Part shown: one piece after another, positions 22,861-32,872 of the stretch
Layout of the letters: every line of letters starts with the position of its first letter
Position numbering within the stretch: position 1 is the first letter of the stretch
Assembly: GCF_949628215.1 (NCBI RefSeq)
Contig: NC_134298.1
Span: 310,001-374,000, forward strand
Direction: 5' to 3'
Length of the DNA stretch: 64,000 nucleotides
Source: Phalacrocorax aristotelis
Taxonomy: Eukaryota > Chordata > Aves > Suliformes > Phalacrocoracidae
Position numbers and translations under genes: made by a program
The notes under the pieces: model-generated
Databases searched by the model: none
The model's input: only the letters and a program-made list of their open reading frames with translations
What the model was told of the DNA's origin: nothing

Positions 22861-25024
22861 TTGGCAGCAGGAGGCCATTGTGGTGTCGATTGTGCCTGTG
22901 GGTGACGCGTGTGGCCAAATATGGGGGGTTTGGGTGCGGGGGGGCTGTAGCCTCAGAGATGGCCAGATGTGGGAGAAGGAGGAGGGCAGTGGGGGCTGAG
23001 GGCCCCTTTCCTGGGGCTTGCTCCCACCTGCTGCGTTGCTGGCCCGGGAGAAAGGCTGCCCCTGGGCTGCAGGGACCGCCCTGCACCTCCCGCCATGAGC
23101 CCTGGGCTCCAGCCCCCTCCTCGCACTGTGCCTGGGGTGCCCTCGACGAGACGGTGGCACCCACGTTCCAGGCAGGCGAGCCCCACAGGCCTGAGGTGCT
23201 GCTGGAAGGCAGCAGGAGCCAGCTGGGATCCCTCGCTGAGTGAGGTGTTCGAGTTCTCAGGTGTTACTTTCTGCTCCCAACTATGATTCTTTCTTAACTA
23301 CAAATATCTCCTGCGCTGTTCTGTATCATCCAAGAATAATAAACAGAAATATACATGTGTGAGGTAACAATAGCCTCTTCTCTGGCCTAAGCATTATGTA
23401 CTACCTTGTTAAAATTCTCAGGTGTTAGTTTCCACTTCTGACTGTGATCCTTTCTTAACTACTACTGTTATCCAAAAAAGGCAGGTTCCTTCGCCCAGTG
23501 TGCAAAACGCCAACCTACACACAGTCCGGAGGTATTTTATTTAATTCATTTTTGCACAAAGATGGGTGAAGCAAACAAACCAACCCGCTTTTCAGGATAA
23601 CACTACTAACTGCTGCCCTATTCTATTTCATCCAAGAAGAAGATACCCATTTGAGGTAACATTACTACGGTACATTCATGTACGAGCAAGAAGAAAAAGA
23701 AAAAAAAAACCCAAACCTCTCTCAGCGGGGTCATAAGAACAGTCGCTCTCACAAAGGCTGTTCAAGACCGACTCAACAAGCTCAGCCAAGACCTGCTGAG
23801 CTGACACCCCAGCTGCCCTCTTCTCGTTCGTCTCCTTCTGTGCGTGCAGTGGTTGTGTCTGCCGGTGCTTGCAAGGTTCCCACCAAGACAACACTGCCTG
23901 TAAAACCTTCAGGCTTTAGCTGTTGCTCCTCTGATCTGGAAGACTGACTCAGCAAACAACACAACCGTCCAGGACATCAGTACATGCAGCACTTGGTCCC
24001 TCAGCCTCTCTTTCTGCAAAAAACAGTCACGGGAGAAAGTGTTGGAAAGCAGGCTCACATTCAACCTGTGCAGCAGCAAACTCCCCATGGGCTAGAGGGG
24101 ACCTTCTTCCTCGACGTACCCGTTTTCTTTTGGCCGAGTCTGAAAAGCAAGTCTCTTGTGACTGGCCAGACTAAGCCTTTCCTGCTGCCTTAGCACACCC
24201 TCATCTCCAAACACACGGCTTTATTGGGATTGCAAAGGAAGACGACAATTAGCCTTGGGGCAAGTGGAAGCGGGTCTAGGATTTTCTGCTGTTTCCAGCG
24301 TTCCTAACTTCTACCCTGCTTGTTATAACAAACAAGATATCCTGTTATATTCCTATAAGGTAAGATTGAAAAAACCAAATGTATATGGTGGAGTAACAAC
24401 GAATACTAAAAGCTTGCCTTTTCTGCTTACTGCCGGTTGGGAACTACGGATATCACCCACTGACTACTTGGAAATCAGGGGCGCACATGTGCTGCTGCTT
24501 AGCTTATAAGGTAGGAGGGTGCTTGTTCGTATTTCAGAGCCTTGCAAGTATCCGTTTGGGGCACTATCACCATGCACATGGCTAAGCTGACTGCTTGACT
24601 TTCAGCTGTGCGGGGCACAGACAAAAATTGCTCTCAGGCTTGTCCTCTTCATCAGACATCTAACGAGGCAAAGTCACCGAGCATGACTGCTTCCAAGAGA
24701 TCAGTCGTCTTCCTTGGTTTTGCCTCAGAAACTGGCTGCAGATATGGGTTGTTTTGCTACAGGGTTTGCGAGCCCAGCTTTGCCTCATCCCCGTCCTTCT
24801 TCGGCTTGCCTGGCCATGGCTCCTCCTCCTCCTGCCAGGCTGGAGAGCAAATAGGGTGGTAACATCTGAAATGCGGGCACTTGTTCTCAATTGTACCTGT
24901 CTCCTACCGGAGAGCTGAGAGACCTTGCTCACAGAAGAAGGGCTAGGGAGAACACAAGGCAGCCTGCATTAGTCAGGCGGTAAGAGACCAAAACTTCCAC
25001 CACAGACCACCTCCTTCTGGGTGA
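22861..25024. other. No gene recognised
   Basis: Mixed sequence with short open frames only. It contains a segment (23469-23575) shared with 44838-44945, listed separately. A local internal repeat (TTCTCAGGTGTTA near 23257 and again near 23418) is also visible. Confidence 0.45.
23469..23575 (-). mobile_element. Probable LTR fragment shared with 44.84 kb
   Basis: Sequence around GTGTGCAAAACGCCAA and GAGGTATTTTATTTAATTCA is found again at 44838-44945 with minor changes. On the minus strand it carries AATAAAATACCTC, a polyadenylation-signal arrangement typical of an LTR R region. No internal sequence is attached. The family is not firmly identified. Confidence 0.55.
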
Positions 25025-25290
25025 AATGCTATTGCCAATGGTGAAAAGCCTCAGGGATTTTTTGAAGCAAAACCAACAAAAAACCAGCTGGGTGATTTTT
25101 TCCCCCCAGCTGGGCTTTTTTACCCCAGCCCTGGCCACTCTGCAAGACGATGCTCGTCACCAATATTATGGTGCAGGATTGGGCCCAGGGCAGGGCTTTT
25201 CCCCCAGTAATGCAGTCGCTGGGCATTGATCAACAACTGGGGCAGTGGCCCAGATGACTATTTTTGCTCTCCCCAATTCCCATCTATTTT
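25025..25290 (+). repeat. Duplicated segment, copy B
   Basis: It begins TGCTATTGCCAATGGTGAAA and follows copy A (16278-16847) through GCAGTCGCTGGGCATTGATC to about 25290, then diverges before the T-rich and GC-rich parts shared by A and C. It is a third, shorter copy. Confidence 0.85.
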
Positions 25291-25666
25291 TTTTCCTTTC
25301 TTTTTCTTTCTTTTTCTTTGGAATCACCAGCTGCTGCCTGGAAGGACACAACTGGAGAGGTCTACCTGAGGACGCGATGGGTTTGGGGCCCCCCATGAGC
25401 CACGTGCCCCTTCATGCGGCCACTGGCAGCTCACCCGAGGAAACCCCGAGCCAGGACCCTCAGCTGACACCCGGCTGTCCCATGCGCAGCTCAGGAGATC
25501 ATGCTGGGGCTCTCCTGAAGGGCTGGGGAAGATCCAGCCCTGTGAAATGGGGGGCTTTCAGCAGCCCCATCCTGCCCTTCCAGGCATTGCCTTCACCGTG
25601 GTTGGGCAGCAATGAACGGTGAGTGTTTGGGGCTGGGGAATGGGCTCGTGCTGGGTCAGAAAGTCA
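25291..25666. other. No gene recognised
   Basis: A pyrimidine-rich TTTCTTT run is followed by moderately GC-rich DNA. No exon or known repeat was identified. Confidence 0.4.
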
Positions 25667-25845
25667 TGGAATCATAAAATCATAGAATATTTGGGTTGGA
25701 AGGGACTTTTAAAGGTCATCTAGTCCAACCCCCCTGCCCTGAGCAGGGCCATCTTCAACCAGACCTTGTTGTTCAGAGCCCCATCCAAGCTGGCCATGAG
25801 TGTTTCCAGGGATGGGGCATCAACCACCTCTCTGGGCTAAACATC
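25667..25845 (-). mobile_element. CR1 LINE 3' end
   Basis: Reverse-oriented CR1 3' end. It starts with the tail complement (ATGGAATCATAAAATCATAG), then GGGTTGGAAGGGAC, CATCTAGTCCAACCCCC and CTCCATCAC-like text, as in many avian CR1 copies. It is 5' truncated. Confidence 0.9.
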
Positions 25846-26055
25846 CCTGTGCAGATGCCAACCCTGAGCCTCCAGCCTCACCTGACCCGAGACCTTTTCC
25901 TCTTCTTCTCCTTCATCTCCATCATCTTGCAGAAGGGTGGTATTTCACTAGTAGTCACGCTTGGACCGGCAGGAACAAGAGAACCAGAAGATTTCCCTGG
26001 ACCCAGGAAGGAGAGACCTCGTCAGAAGAGCGTCGCTGTGACGCTGCCAGTCCTG

Positions 26056-26262
26056 CTAATGCCCAGGGGTGTTAGACCTCTTCCCAAAACATCTGAGAGG
26101 GCTGTTGTGCTCCCCTTGCAGCTGCTGCCGCAGCCTTGCAGCCTCCCCAGCACGGGCACTTGCCCCGGTTCCCAATTTCCAATGTGGTTTTGCAACTGTG
26201 TTATCAGCACCAGGGTTGGGAACGAGGAAGGAAGCGATGGGGACTCTTCTGGAGAGTCGTTT
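26056..26262 (-). CDS. CCDC81-like, possible last exon
   Basis: After exon 6 leaves in phase 0, an acceptor with a strong pyrimidine tract (CATCTCCTCCCCCCTCAG) precedes a frame in the right phase that starts KRLSRRVP and runs 68 residues to a stop at 26056. This would give a protein of about 333 residues without a long coiled coil. I do not recognise the residues as conserved, so the exon is inferred from splice signal and phase only. A second frame through the same DNA is also open. Confidence 0.4.
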   Translation of the reverse strand, partial: KRLSRRVPIASFLVPNPGADNTVAKPHWKLGTGASARAGEAARLRQQLQGEHNSPLRCFGKRSNTPGH

Positions 26263-26467
26263 CTGAGGGGGGAGGAGATGCCATTGGATCCACTGTACCC
26301 TTGGGTGCATCCCACCCCAGGGCTCCGTTTTGGAGAAGCTGATGAGTCGTTGGGACAAACGGCTTTGGCGCAAGTCAGCACCTTTAGGCACTCAGCGCCG
26401 ATGATTTCCCCATCAGTGACTGAAGTTGGTTGCTCATCCCATGGAAAGGAGCCAGGAGCTGCTTTAC

Positions 26468-26585
26468 CTTCTGCTCAAGAGGTGGCAAGTCCTTTCTTCT
26501 CAGCTGCTTGTCTTTCCCAGGGACTTGTCTCAAGGTCTTGAGGAGCCTCCTGGGCGGTGGTTTGGGCACAAATTCCATTTCAAAC
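26468..26585 (-). CDS. CCDC81-like, exon 6
   Basis: It begins with one base that completes the Lys codon split by the previous intron, then reads FEMEFVPKPPPRRLL and ends KDLPPLEQK. The acceptor is CTTGTTTCCAG and the donor GTAAAGCA. The length (118 bp) restores phase 0. The basic and proline-rich text follows the second HU-like domain, as in bird CCDC81-like proteins. Confidence 0.75.
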
Positions 26586-27015
26586 CTGGAAACAAGGAGA
26601 AGATGCTGACATGACCCAAAGCACCAGCAGCCCTTGCCGCTCACCACCATCACCAGCTCACAGGCAGATTTTGGCATTGCCATAAAGACCATAAAGGCCA
26701 TTGTTTTCCTGAGTCTACCGTGGTTTTCCCATCTACCATGCCCCATTCCCAAGGACAGTCCTGGGAAATGGCGGGAGTCACCCGGCAAAGTGGGACAAAG
26801 CATGGCCTAAATTCCTCTGTCTTTCCCATCAGATTTGCCTTCTGGGAGTGACTATGACCTGGGGACATCAACGAGAGTTGCTGCCTGGTGTCCCCATGGG
26901 TGGTGGACATCGTGCCACCACCCACATGTGGGCATCACATGGGTAGTGTCACAAGGAGCAACTGCTGCCGTGAGCATCTGCATCAAACAGTGGCTACAGC
27001 CACCAACGTACTCAC

Positions 27016-27101
27016 TTGGGAAAGACGATGATGCGGTCAGAGACACTCAGTGAGGCCACAGGGACCTCCCAGGACACCACCATTTCCAGCAGCCAAGGGA
27101 C
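27016..27101 (-). CDS. CCDC81-like, exon 5
   Basis: The acceptor CTCCATTGCAG is followed by VPWLLEMVVSW and then LSVSDRIIVFP, ending two bases into a Lys codon at the donor GTGAGTAC. Phase is 0 in and 2 out, matching exons 4 and 6. The intron before it contains the 54-bp minisatellite, whose open frame would fuse to this exon only if the intron were retained. Confidence 0.78.
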
Positions 27102-27114
27102 CTGCAATGGAGAA

Positions 27115-27345
27115 GCCCAAAGGTGGCAGGATGTCCCCAGCATGGCCAAAGCACCCAATATTGGCGGAGCCCAAAGGTGGCAGGACGTCCCCAGAGTGGC
27201 TGAGGCACCTGATATCAGAGGAGCCCAAAGGTGACAGGACGTCCCCAGCGTGGCTGAGGCACCCGATATCGGAGGAGCCCAAAGGTGACAGGATGTCCCC
27301 AGCGTGGCCGAGGCACTTGATGTCAGAGGAGCCGAGGCAGTGAGA
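27115..27345. repeat. 54-bp intronic minisatellite, four copies
   Basis: Four copies of a 54-bp unit start near 27118, 27169, 27223 and 27277 with GCCCAAAGGTGRCAGGA and contain GTCCCCAG and a GATATCRGAGGA-like end. Since 54 is 18 codons, the minus-strand frame of the preceding exon continues open through all copies. The array lies just upstream of the exon 5 acceptor. Confidence 0.93.
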
Positions 27346-27462
27346 GCTGGTCAGGCCACATCTCTCACCTGAGTGGATGACCACGTCCTTATGTGCCACA
27401 GCAAGGAGTGCTGGGACACTGCCGTGGGACCACCTGTGCCACAAAGACACCAAAACACTCAC

Positions 27463-27719
27463 CTTGAAAACAGCTTTTTCCAGGTTCTCCTTCCCAGACA
27501 GCTTCTCCAGGAAGTTGTGGTAGAACTTCATTTGCACCTTTGTGCCTTCAATGAGGAGCACCCCGATGTCCTTCAGGACGAGGGCAACAGTCTCCCCCTT
27601 CCCCAGGCAGTGTGAGAGGAGGGTTGTGGTGCTTTGGATGCAGCCCTCCACTTTCTGCCGGGACACAGAGGCGGCTGTGGCCACCTTGGCGTATCTGAAG
27701 GGCTCCAGCACCTTATTGC
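27463..27719 (-). CDS. CCDC81-like, exon 4 (second HU-like domain)
   Basis: This exon encodes about 86 residues and is the most diagnostic part of the gene. It reads NKVLEPFRYAKVA, then SRQKVEGCIQ, LLSHCLGKGE, LVLKDIGVLLIEGTKVQMKF and LSGKENLEKAVFK. This matches the second HU-like domain of CCDC81 (human has VEGCVKETLLFLSRS and FKGIGVLRIRNSKVKMKFY). The acceptor is GTGGTTTTCCAG and the donor GTGAGTG. Phase is 1 in and 0 out. No stops. Confidence 0.88.
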
Positions 27720-27934
27720 CTGGAAAACCACACGAGAGAGACGTTCACTCCGTGGCCCTTCCGCAAGCATTTCCAAAGGGCTGCTTATTGCAGTCATTGC
27801 ATTGCCCCAGAAGAGAAAAACCCAACCATTTTTGAGGTGCTCTGCAGAGGGGGAGTTGCTTTACAGAAGCATCTCAGAGCAGGGGAGGGGTGCAACGGCC
27901 GTGCAGCCAGCTAGGGTTTAACCCCACGTCTCAC

Positions 27935-28088
27935 CGGGCAGGTAGGCCTTGTTGTCCGTTAGGCTGTGGGCAACCACGAGATTCCTGGCCAGGTGAAACA
28001 TGGGCCACTGGAGAGTTACAGCCTTGTCTCCGACCTGGATCTGCTTGGGGATGGTGTCGAAGGAGCCGAGGGTGGGAATTCGGAGCCC
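27935..28088 (-). CDS. CCDC81-like, exon 3 (first HU-like domain, second part)
   Basis: It reads GLRIPTLGSFDTIPKQIQVG at the start and PMFHLARNLVVAHSL near the end, closing on YLP plus one base. Human CCDC81 has GVQIPGLGTF and PVFLMSEKLVQTHGL at the same places. The acceptor is CTCTTCTGCTGCAG and the donor GTGAGACG. Phase is 0 in and 1 out. Confidence 0.87.
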
Positions 28089-28468
28089 CTGCAGCAGAAG
28101 AGAAGGCTGGAGGTGGCCCTGACCGCGGCGGGTGCTTTGGGGTGGATCCTGCCCGCTCCTGCTGTGTGGAGGCATGAGCCGAGGCAGCGAACAGAGCTTT
28201 GGGGAGGAGCTGCTGAGTCTTTCCCCCTCCAAAAACGCCATGGTGGAATCATGGTAGAGCATCCCAAGGGCATCTGGGGGGTCTCCAGCAGCCGGGCTCA
28301 GCCGTGCTGTACAATACCACCCACCAGAGGTGACACCACCCTTGCATGAGCCATCAGTGGGAACTTTTGGGGTGAATTTCCTGCTTTCCGAGGAGGGGAA
28401 GAGTGCCAGCAGCCGTGGGGCCTCCCCACCCCTCTGGGCGGACAAGGATGATGTGGGTCTTGAACCAC

Positions 28469-28530
28469 CTTGTGCAGCAGGAGCCACTCCTGAACGTGGT
28501 CGGCCACTGCGTCCCAGACGGCCGCTTGCT
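28469..28530 (-). CDS. CCDC81-like, exon 2 (first HU-like domain, first part)
   Basis: A 62-bp exon encoding EQAAVWDAVADHVQEWLLLH plus Lys, joining exon 3 to give the HK-GLRIP motif of the first HU-like domain. The acceptor is TTTGCTTTCCAG. The donor GTGGTTCA is weak, but the phase (1 in, 0 out) and the protein match on both sides fix it. Confidence 0.8.
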
Positions 28531-28741
28531 CTGGAAAGCAAAGGAAAACCAGGTCACGCTCCCCATCTGCCGGCTCTCAGCCCCCCAGCACCCCGAGCCC
28601 TCGCGCTGGGCAGATGCAAAGCGGCCTCACCCTCCACAGCCAGAGACAACCCTGGGGTGGCTGCAGTGCTGAGTCTCGCTCACGCGAGGCTGTGACTGCT
28701 GGTCGCCACCACGTTCCTGCCGTGGCTATGGCCGCTGGTAC

Positions 28742-28859
28742 CTTTGGCGGTGATGCTGGGCATCATGAAGGGGTGCTCCGTCCCACCCCAGAAGCCCTTC
28801 TGGGCCCAGCTCTTGCTCTGGGGCTGCTCCTCAGCAGTGACGCTCGTTGGGGAGCTCAT
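28742..28859 (-). CDS. CCDC81-like HU-domain gene, first coding exon
   Basis: The gene runs right to left over seven exons (28859 to about 26056). The start chosen is ATG at 28859 (MSSPTSVTAEEQPQSKSW), because a TATA box lies about 50 bp upstream and the frame ends at the donor GTACCAGC in phase 1, joining exon 2 exactly. The six secure exons sum to 795 bp, 265 codons, and every junction keeps frame. CCDC81 proteins carry two eukaryotic HU-like domains; human CCDC81 has been linked to the centrosome, and the role of bird paralogues is unknown. This copy appears to lack the long C-terminal coiled coil. Introns of 134-361 bp contain no repeat except the 54-bp array. Confidence 0.85.
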
Positions 28860-28909
28860 CTCTGTGTCAGATACTCCTCTGGGGTGCAGGACCCACTGCC
28901 CCGTGGCCT

Positions 28910-28918
28910 CTTTTATGG
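28910..28918 (-). promoter_or_regulatory. TATA box of the CCDC81-like gene
   Basis: CCATAAAAG on the minus strand, about 50 bp upstream of the chosen start codon. This gives a start site near 28885 and a short 5' leader. The tight promoter supports the start choice. Confidence 0.6.
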
Positions 28919-29264
28919 CCTGAGTGGCCACGTCACAGCCACAGCGTGAGGCCACAGCGACACGGCCGCGATGGCAGTGCCCACTGTGACACAGTGGTGA
29001 CCCACTGCCCGCCAGGACGGGGCAACACCGGTTCCATCCCCGCAGCCGGCACGCTGCTGACGGACCCCTGCGAGTCGCAGCCCTGGCGGGTGGCACAGGC
29101 GGAGAAACGCCTGCGTGCGTGGAGCAGCCACGGGACGTGCTCGGCTGCCCCGTGCTGCCCAATACCCTCTCTTGCATCGCAGTCACCCTGACATCGGTGG
29201 GGCGGGAGGGCATCAGAGGGGTGAAGGCAGGGAAACCTGCAGGTTGAGATAAGAATGGCTTAAT

Positions 29265-29342
29265 AACGATAGTAATAACTGTAATAACAACAATAATAAT
29301 AAGTATAATAATAATTGTAATAACAACTATAATAATAATGAG
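29265..29342. repeat. AT-rich microsatellite
   Basis: Imperfect AATAATA and GTAATAACA repeats lie immediately before the CR1 copy. Confidence 0.85.
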
Positions 29343-30275
29343 TCTGGTTTAATATCTTTATCAATGATCTGGATGAGGGGATTGAGTGCACCCTCAGTAA
29401 CTTTGCAGAAAACACTAATTTGTGTGTGAGTGTTGATCTGCTCGAGGGCAGGAAGGCTCTGCAGAGGGACCTGGACAGGCTGCATCGATGGGCCGAGGCC
29501 AAGTGTATGAGGTTTAACAAGGCCAAGTGCCAGGTCCTGCCCTTGGGCCACACCAACCCCAGGCAACGCCCCAGGGCTGGGGCAGAGGGGCTGGGAAGTG
29601 CCCGGCGGAGAAGGCCCTGGGGGTGCTGGCTGACAGCCGGCTGGGCATGAGCCAGCAGTGCCCAGGTGGCCAAGGAGGCCACCAGCCCCCGGGCTTGTGC
29701 CAGCACTGGTGTGGCCAGCAGGAGCCGGGCAGGGATGGGGCCCCTGTGCTCAGCACTGGGGAGGCCCCACCTCGAATGCTGGGCTCAGGTTTGGGCCCCT
29801 CAGGACAAGAAGGACCTTGAGGTGCTGAAGCGTGTCCAGAGAAGGGCAGCGGGGCTGGGGCAGGGTCTGGAGAGCAGGTCTTATGAGGAGAGGTTGAGGA
29901 ACTGGAGGTGTTTAGCCTGGAGAAGAGGAGGCTGAGGGGAGACCTTATTGCTCTCTAAAACTACCTGAAAGGAGGCTGTAGTGAGGTGGGGGTTGGTCTC
30001 TTCTCCCAAGACAAGAGGAAATGGCTTCAAGCTGCGTCAGGGGAGGTTTAGATGGGACACTGGGAAAAAAGTCTTCCCTGCAAGAGTGGTCAGGCATTGG
30101 AAGAGGCTGCCCAGAGATGTGGGGGAGTCACTGTCACTGGGGGTGTTTAAAAAACATGTAGACGTGGCATTTCAGGGCATGGTTGAGGAGACCTGGTGGT
30201 GTTGGGCTGACGGCTGGAGTTGATGATCCTAGAGGTCTTTTCCAAACTTAGTGATTCAATGCTTTCATGATTCGA
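29343..30275 (+). mobile_element. CR1 LINE fragment
   Basis: Starts within the reverse transcriptase part (TTTAATATCTTTATCAATGA, read as FNIFINDL-type sequence) and passes through CTGCTCGAGGGCAGGAAGGC, AGCGTGTCCAGAGAAGGGC and GAGACCTTATTGCTCTCTA to the 3' end, with GATGATCCTAGAGGTC and a decayed ATTCAATG-type tail. It is 5' truncated and carries stops and frameshifts. Confidence 0.93.
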
Positions 30276-31129
30276 CACTTCTATATTATAGGCATTGTCC
30301 ACAACTCAATTTATCTCTGTTTCCAGTCTTCCCCCAGCCATAGCGGTACATTTACAGGAGGTCAAAGGAAGGAAACAAAAAAAAAGATTAAAAAAGATCC
30401 CCCGTGGAGTTAAGGTGCTGCCATATTTATGGATTTTCTCAGGACTGCTAATATTTACACAAAACGGGAGATAATTCCAAGTACAGTGTGCTATTTAATT
30501 AATATGCAGTTTATTTGCCAGGCCACTAATTAAATATCTCACCTAAAAAGCCAAAAAATTAAATTCAATTTCAATCACACCTGTAAAATGGGGTGTGAGC
30601 TGGGCTTTGCTGAGCGATTCTGTAACCGCCCGGGGTGTGGAGGTTGGCGTGTTCCAAAGGAGACGGTAAATTCCTGAATTGTTCCCTAAATCCGATACAC
30701 TCACCCGATTATTGCAATAAAAAATAAGAAAATCAGAAAGAACCCCACAAAAGCTGCTCTCCTTGTTGACTGACCCATTTTAAGCTATTTTTTTAGACTG
30801 GAAGTTTATAAAGACATAGATAAATGCTGATGACGTCACCGAAATCCTTTTTTAATGCAGAACTACATATTTTCAAGATAAAACCTGAAATCCTGCAGAT
30901 ATAAATAAATTGCACCCGATAAATGGAGTGAGTTTTGAAGCCTGAGGCCGTAAAAATTGTTTAAATCTTCCGATTTCCTCCACTCTATCATTCTTAGAAA
31001 ATAAATCTTGTATATTGTTGAAGGGTTCAAATAAAAGCAAATGTGGAAGCGCTTCAGGACACAGACAATATACAGATTAGGGGTATTATTCCACCTTTTT
31101 ACTGGTCGTGTTGAACAAGAGTCTCTTAA

Positions 31130-31245
31130 AATAAACTGATTAAATTAAGAAAAAAATAGCCAAGATGTAATTTTAAAATTTTTAAAATTTTAAGATTTAA
31201 AAAATTATTTTTAAACTTATTTTTTATCTTTATTTTTTTAATTCC
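31130..31245. repeat. Low-complexity A/T tract
   Basis: Runs such as TTTTAAAATTTTTAAAATTT and TTATTTTTAAACTTATTTTT make this nearly pure A/T. Confidence 0.9.
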
Positions 31246-32664
31246 TACGGGGCGGGTTTTGGTAAAAGAGAGGTGGGGGATTCAGCCCCCACCCCAGCAC
31301 ACTGCACTCCTGGTGAATATTGGGAAAAATAGATATAATATTGTTCTTCCCACCACTTACTGCGTGGTAATCGTACCAGCGGGCGTTCGGTAGGTGAGCG
31401 CTCACCACTGCAGCGCCCGGGAATTAAACATTCTTCATTTAAGTCTGTTAAAGCCACAAAGGAAATTTCAGCTCAAGTCACTTCTAATACCTCCAGCAAT
31501 TTCTAATATTTTCTAATTTTCCCCCCCACATTTCTGATATTTCTGTTTCTGCTTATTTCCATTTCTGATATTTTTCTGTGTGGTATTTCACAGGGCTGAC
31601 GAGCAGTGCCAGCCCCCGCTGAAACTGTCTGTTTATTTCCCATGTCGGTTTTGTGTTCCAAAAACCTGCAAAGTAACAGAAGAGTGGGCATATTACAATA
31701 ATAACAGCAGCAATTAAAATTAAGTCTATAAACTATATTTTTATATTTTACATATTATCTAAATAATAATTAGTATAACTAATGTAAATTGTAATGTTAT
31801 TTATTATTTTAGTTTTTAATTATTTTCTAATTACTGTTGTTATTGTTATTCCCTTCCTGCCTTGTCATCTCTCTAAAGCAGCACCATCCGTGCTTCCTCA
31901 TTAAACTGGAAACGAAATATTGGTTTATGGTTGTTACACCAGGAGTTATTGAAAAGAAGCTACAAAAACAACAAAAAAATTCCATTTCAGATTTAACAAT
32001 TCAATTTCAGAGGTAATTTTTCCCTTTTCAGCACCATTTAATTCATTTCAATGACATTCACGTAATGGCTGTGTGACTCATCCAGACTAATTTTCCCTCC
32101 CTTGATGTAAGGCTGAGAGAAAATCAACCCTATGAATAAACCATTTGACTGTAGAAATAGGTAGAAACACCAGTTTTTAGGTGCGTGAATTACTCGAAGC
32201 ACTTGAGACTGTCACTGACTAATTGCTTTTGAGTGATTAATTAATTGGGTGGATTGGGGGGGATTATTCACTTTTAATTCACTTTTATTCAATTTAACTG
32301 ATTTGAAGAACTGAAGATATTCCGATAAAAGGTAAAATTATGTGAAAAAATAATTTCTGGTCAAGCAACTGGTGAAAGTTTTCATTGGCAAAATTCTGAA
32401 ATGATCATTCGACACTGAATATTAATTTGCAGCATATTTTGGAAAGAACAACCAAAAAAATACAACTTCCTGGGGGGCTGGATCCACACGGGAGAAAATG
32501 ATGGGAGTGAAAACACACGGATTTCAACAATTTACATCCCATAAGAATGTGAATGAAGTAGTTTGGTTTTTTTTTAAATTGCATTGTCTTGGTGGGTGGT
32601 CACATCCCTTCATGTATTTATGTGGTCATTTATTTTATTTGAATGAAAAGAACATTTTAGGGAT

Positions 32665-32872
32665 TGGATTTCAGGAGTTCGGGAAATGCTGCAATTTGAT
32701 TACAGAAATTTTGGAAAGACTGAAATTTAGGAAATGTTGAAATTTGATTTCAGAAATTTTGGAAATGCTGCAAATGGATTTCAGAAATTTAGACCATTCT
32801 GAAACTGGATTTCAGAAATTTAGACCATTCTGAAACTGGATTTCAGAAATTTAGGAAAAGCTGAAATACCTG
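32665..32872. repeat. 31-bp minisatellite
   Basis: At least four clear units (starts about 32747, 32778, 32809, 32840) begin GATTTCAGAAATTT; two adjacent ones are identical. More decayed units extend left to about 32665. Confidence 0.9.

Noticed and set aside
22597-22905. Plus-strand 102-codon frame with a strong signal-like N-terminus.
   Set aside because: The opposite strand is equally open and acidic/basic by complement, the TATA box points the other way, and no domain follows the leader.
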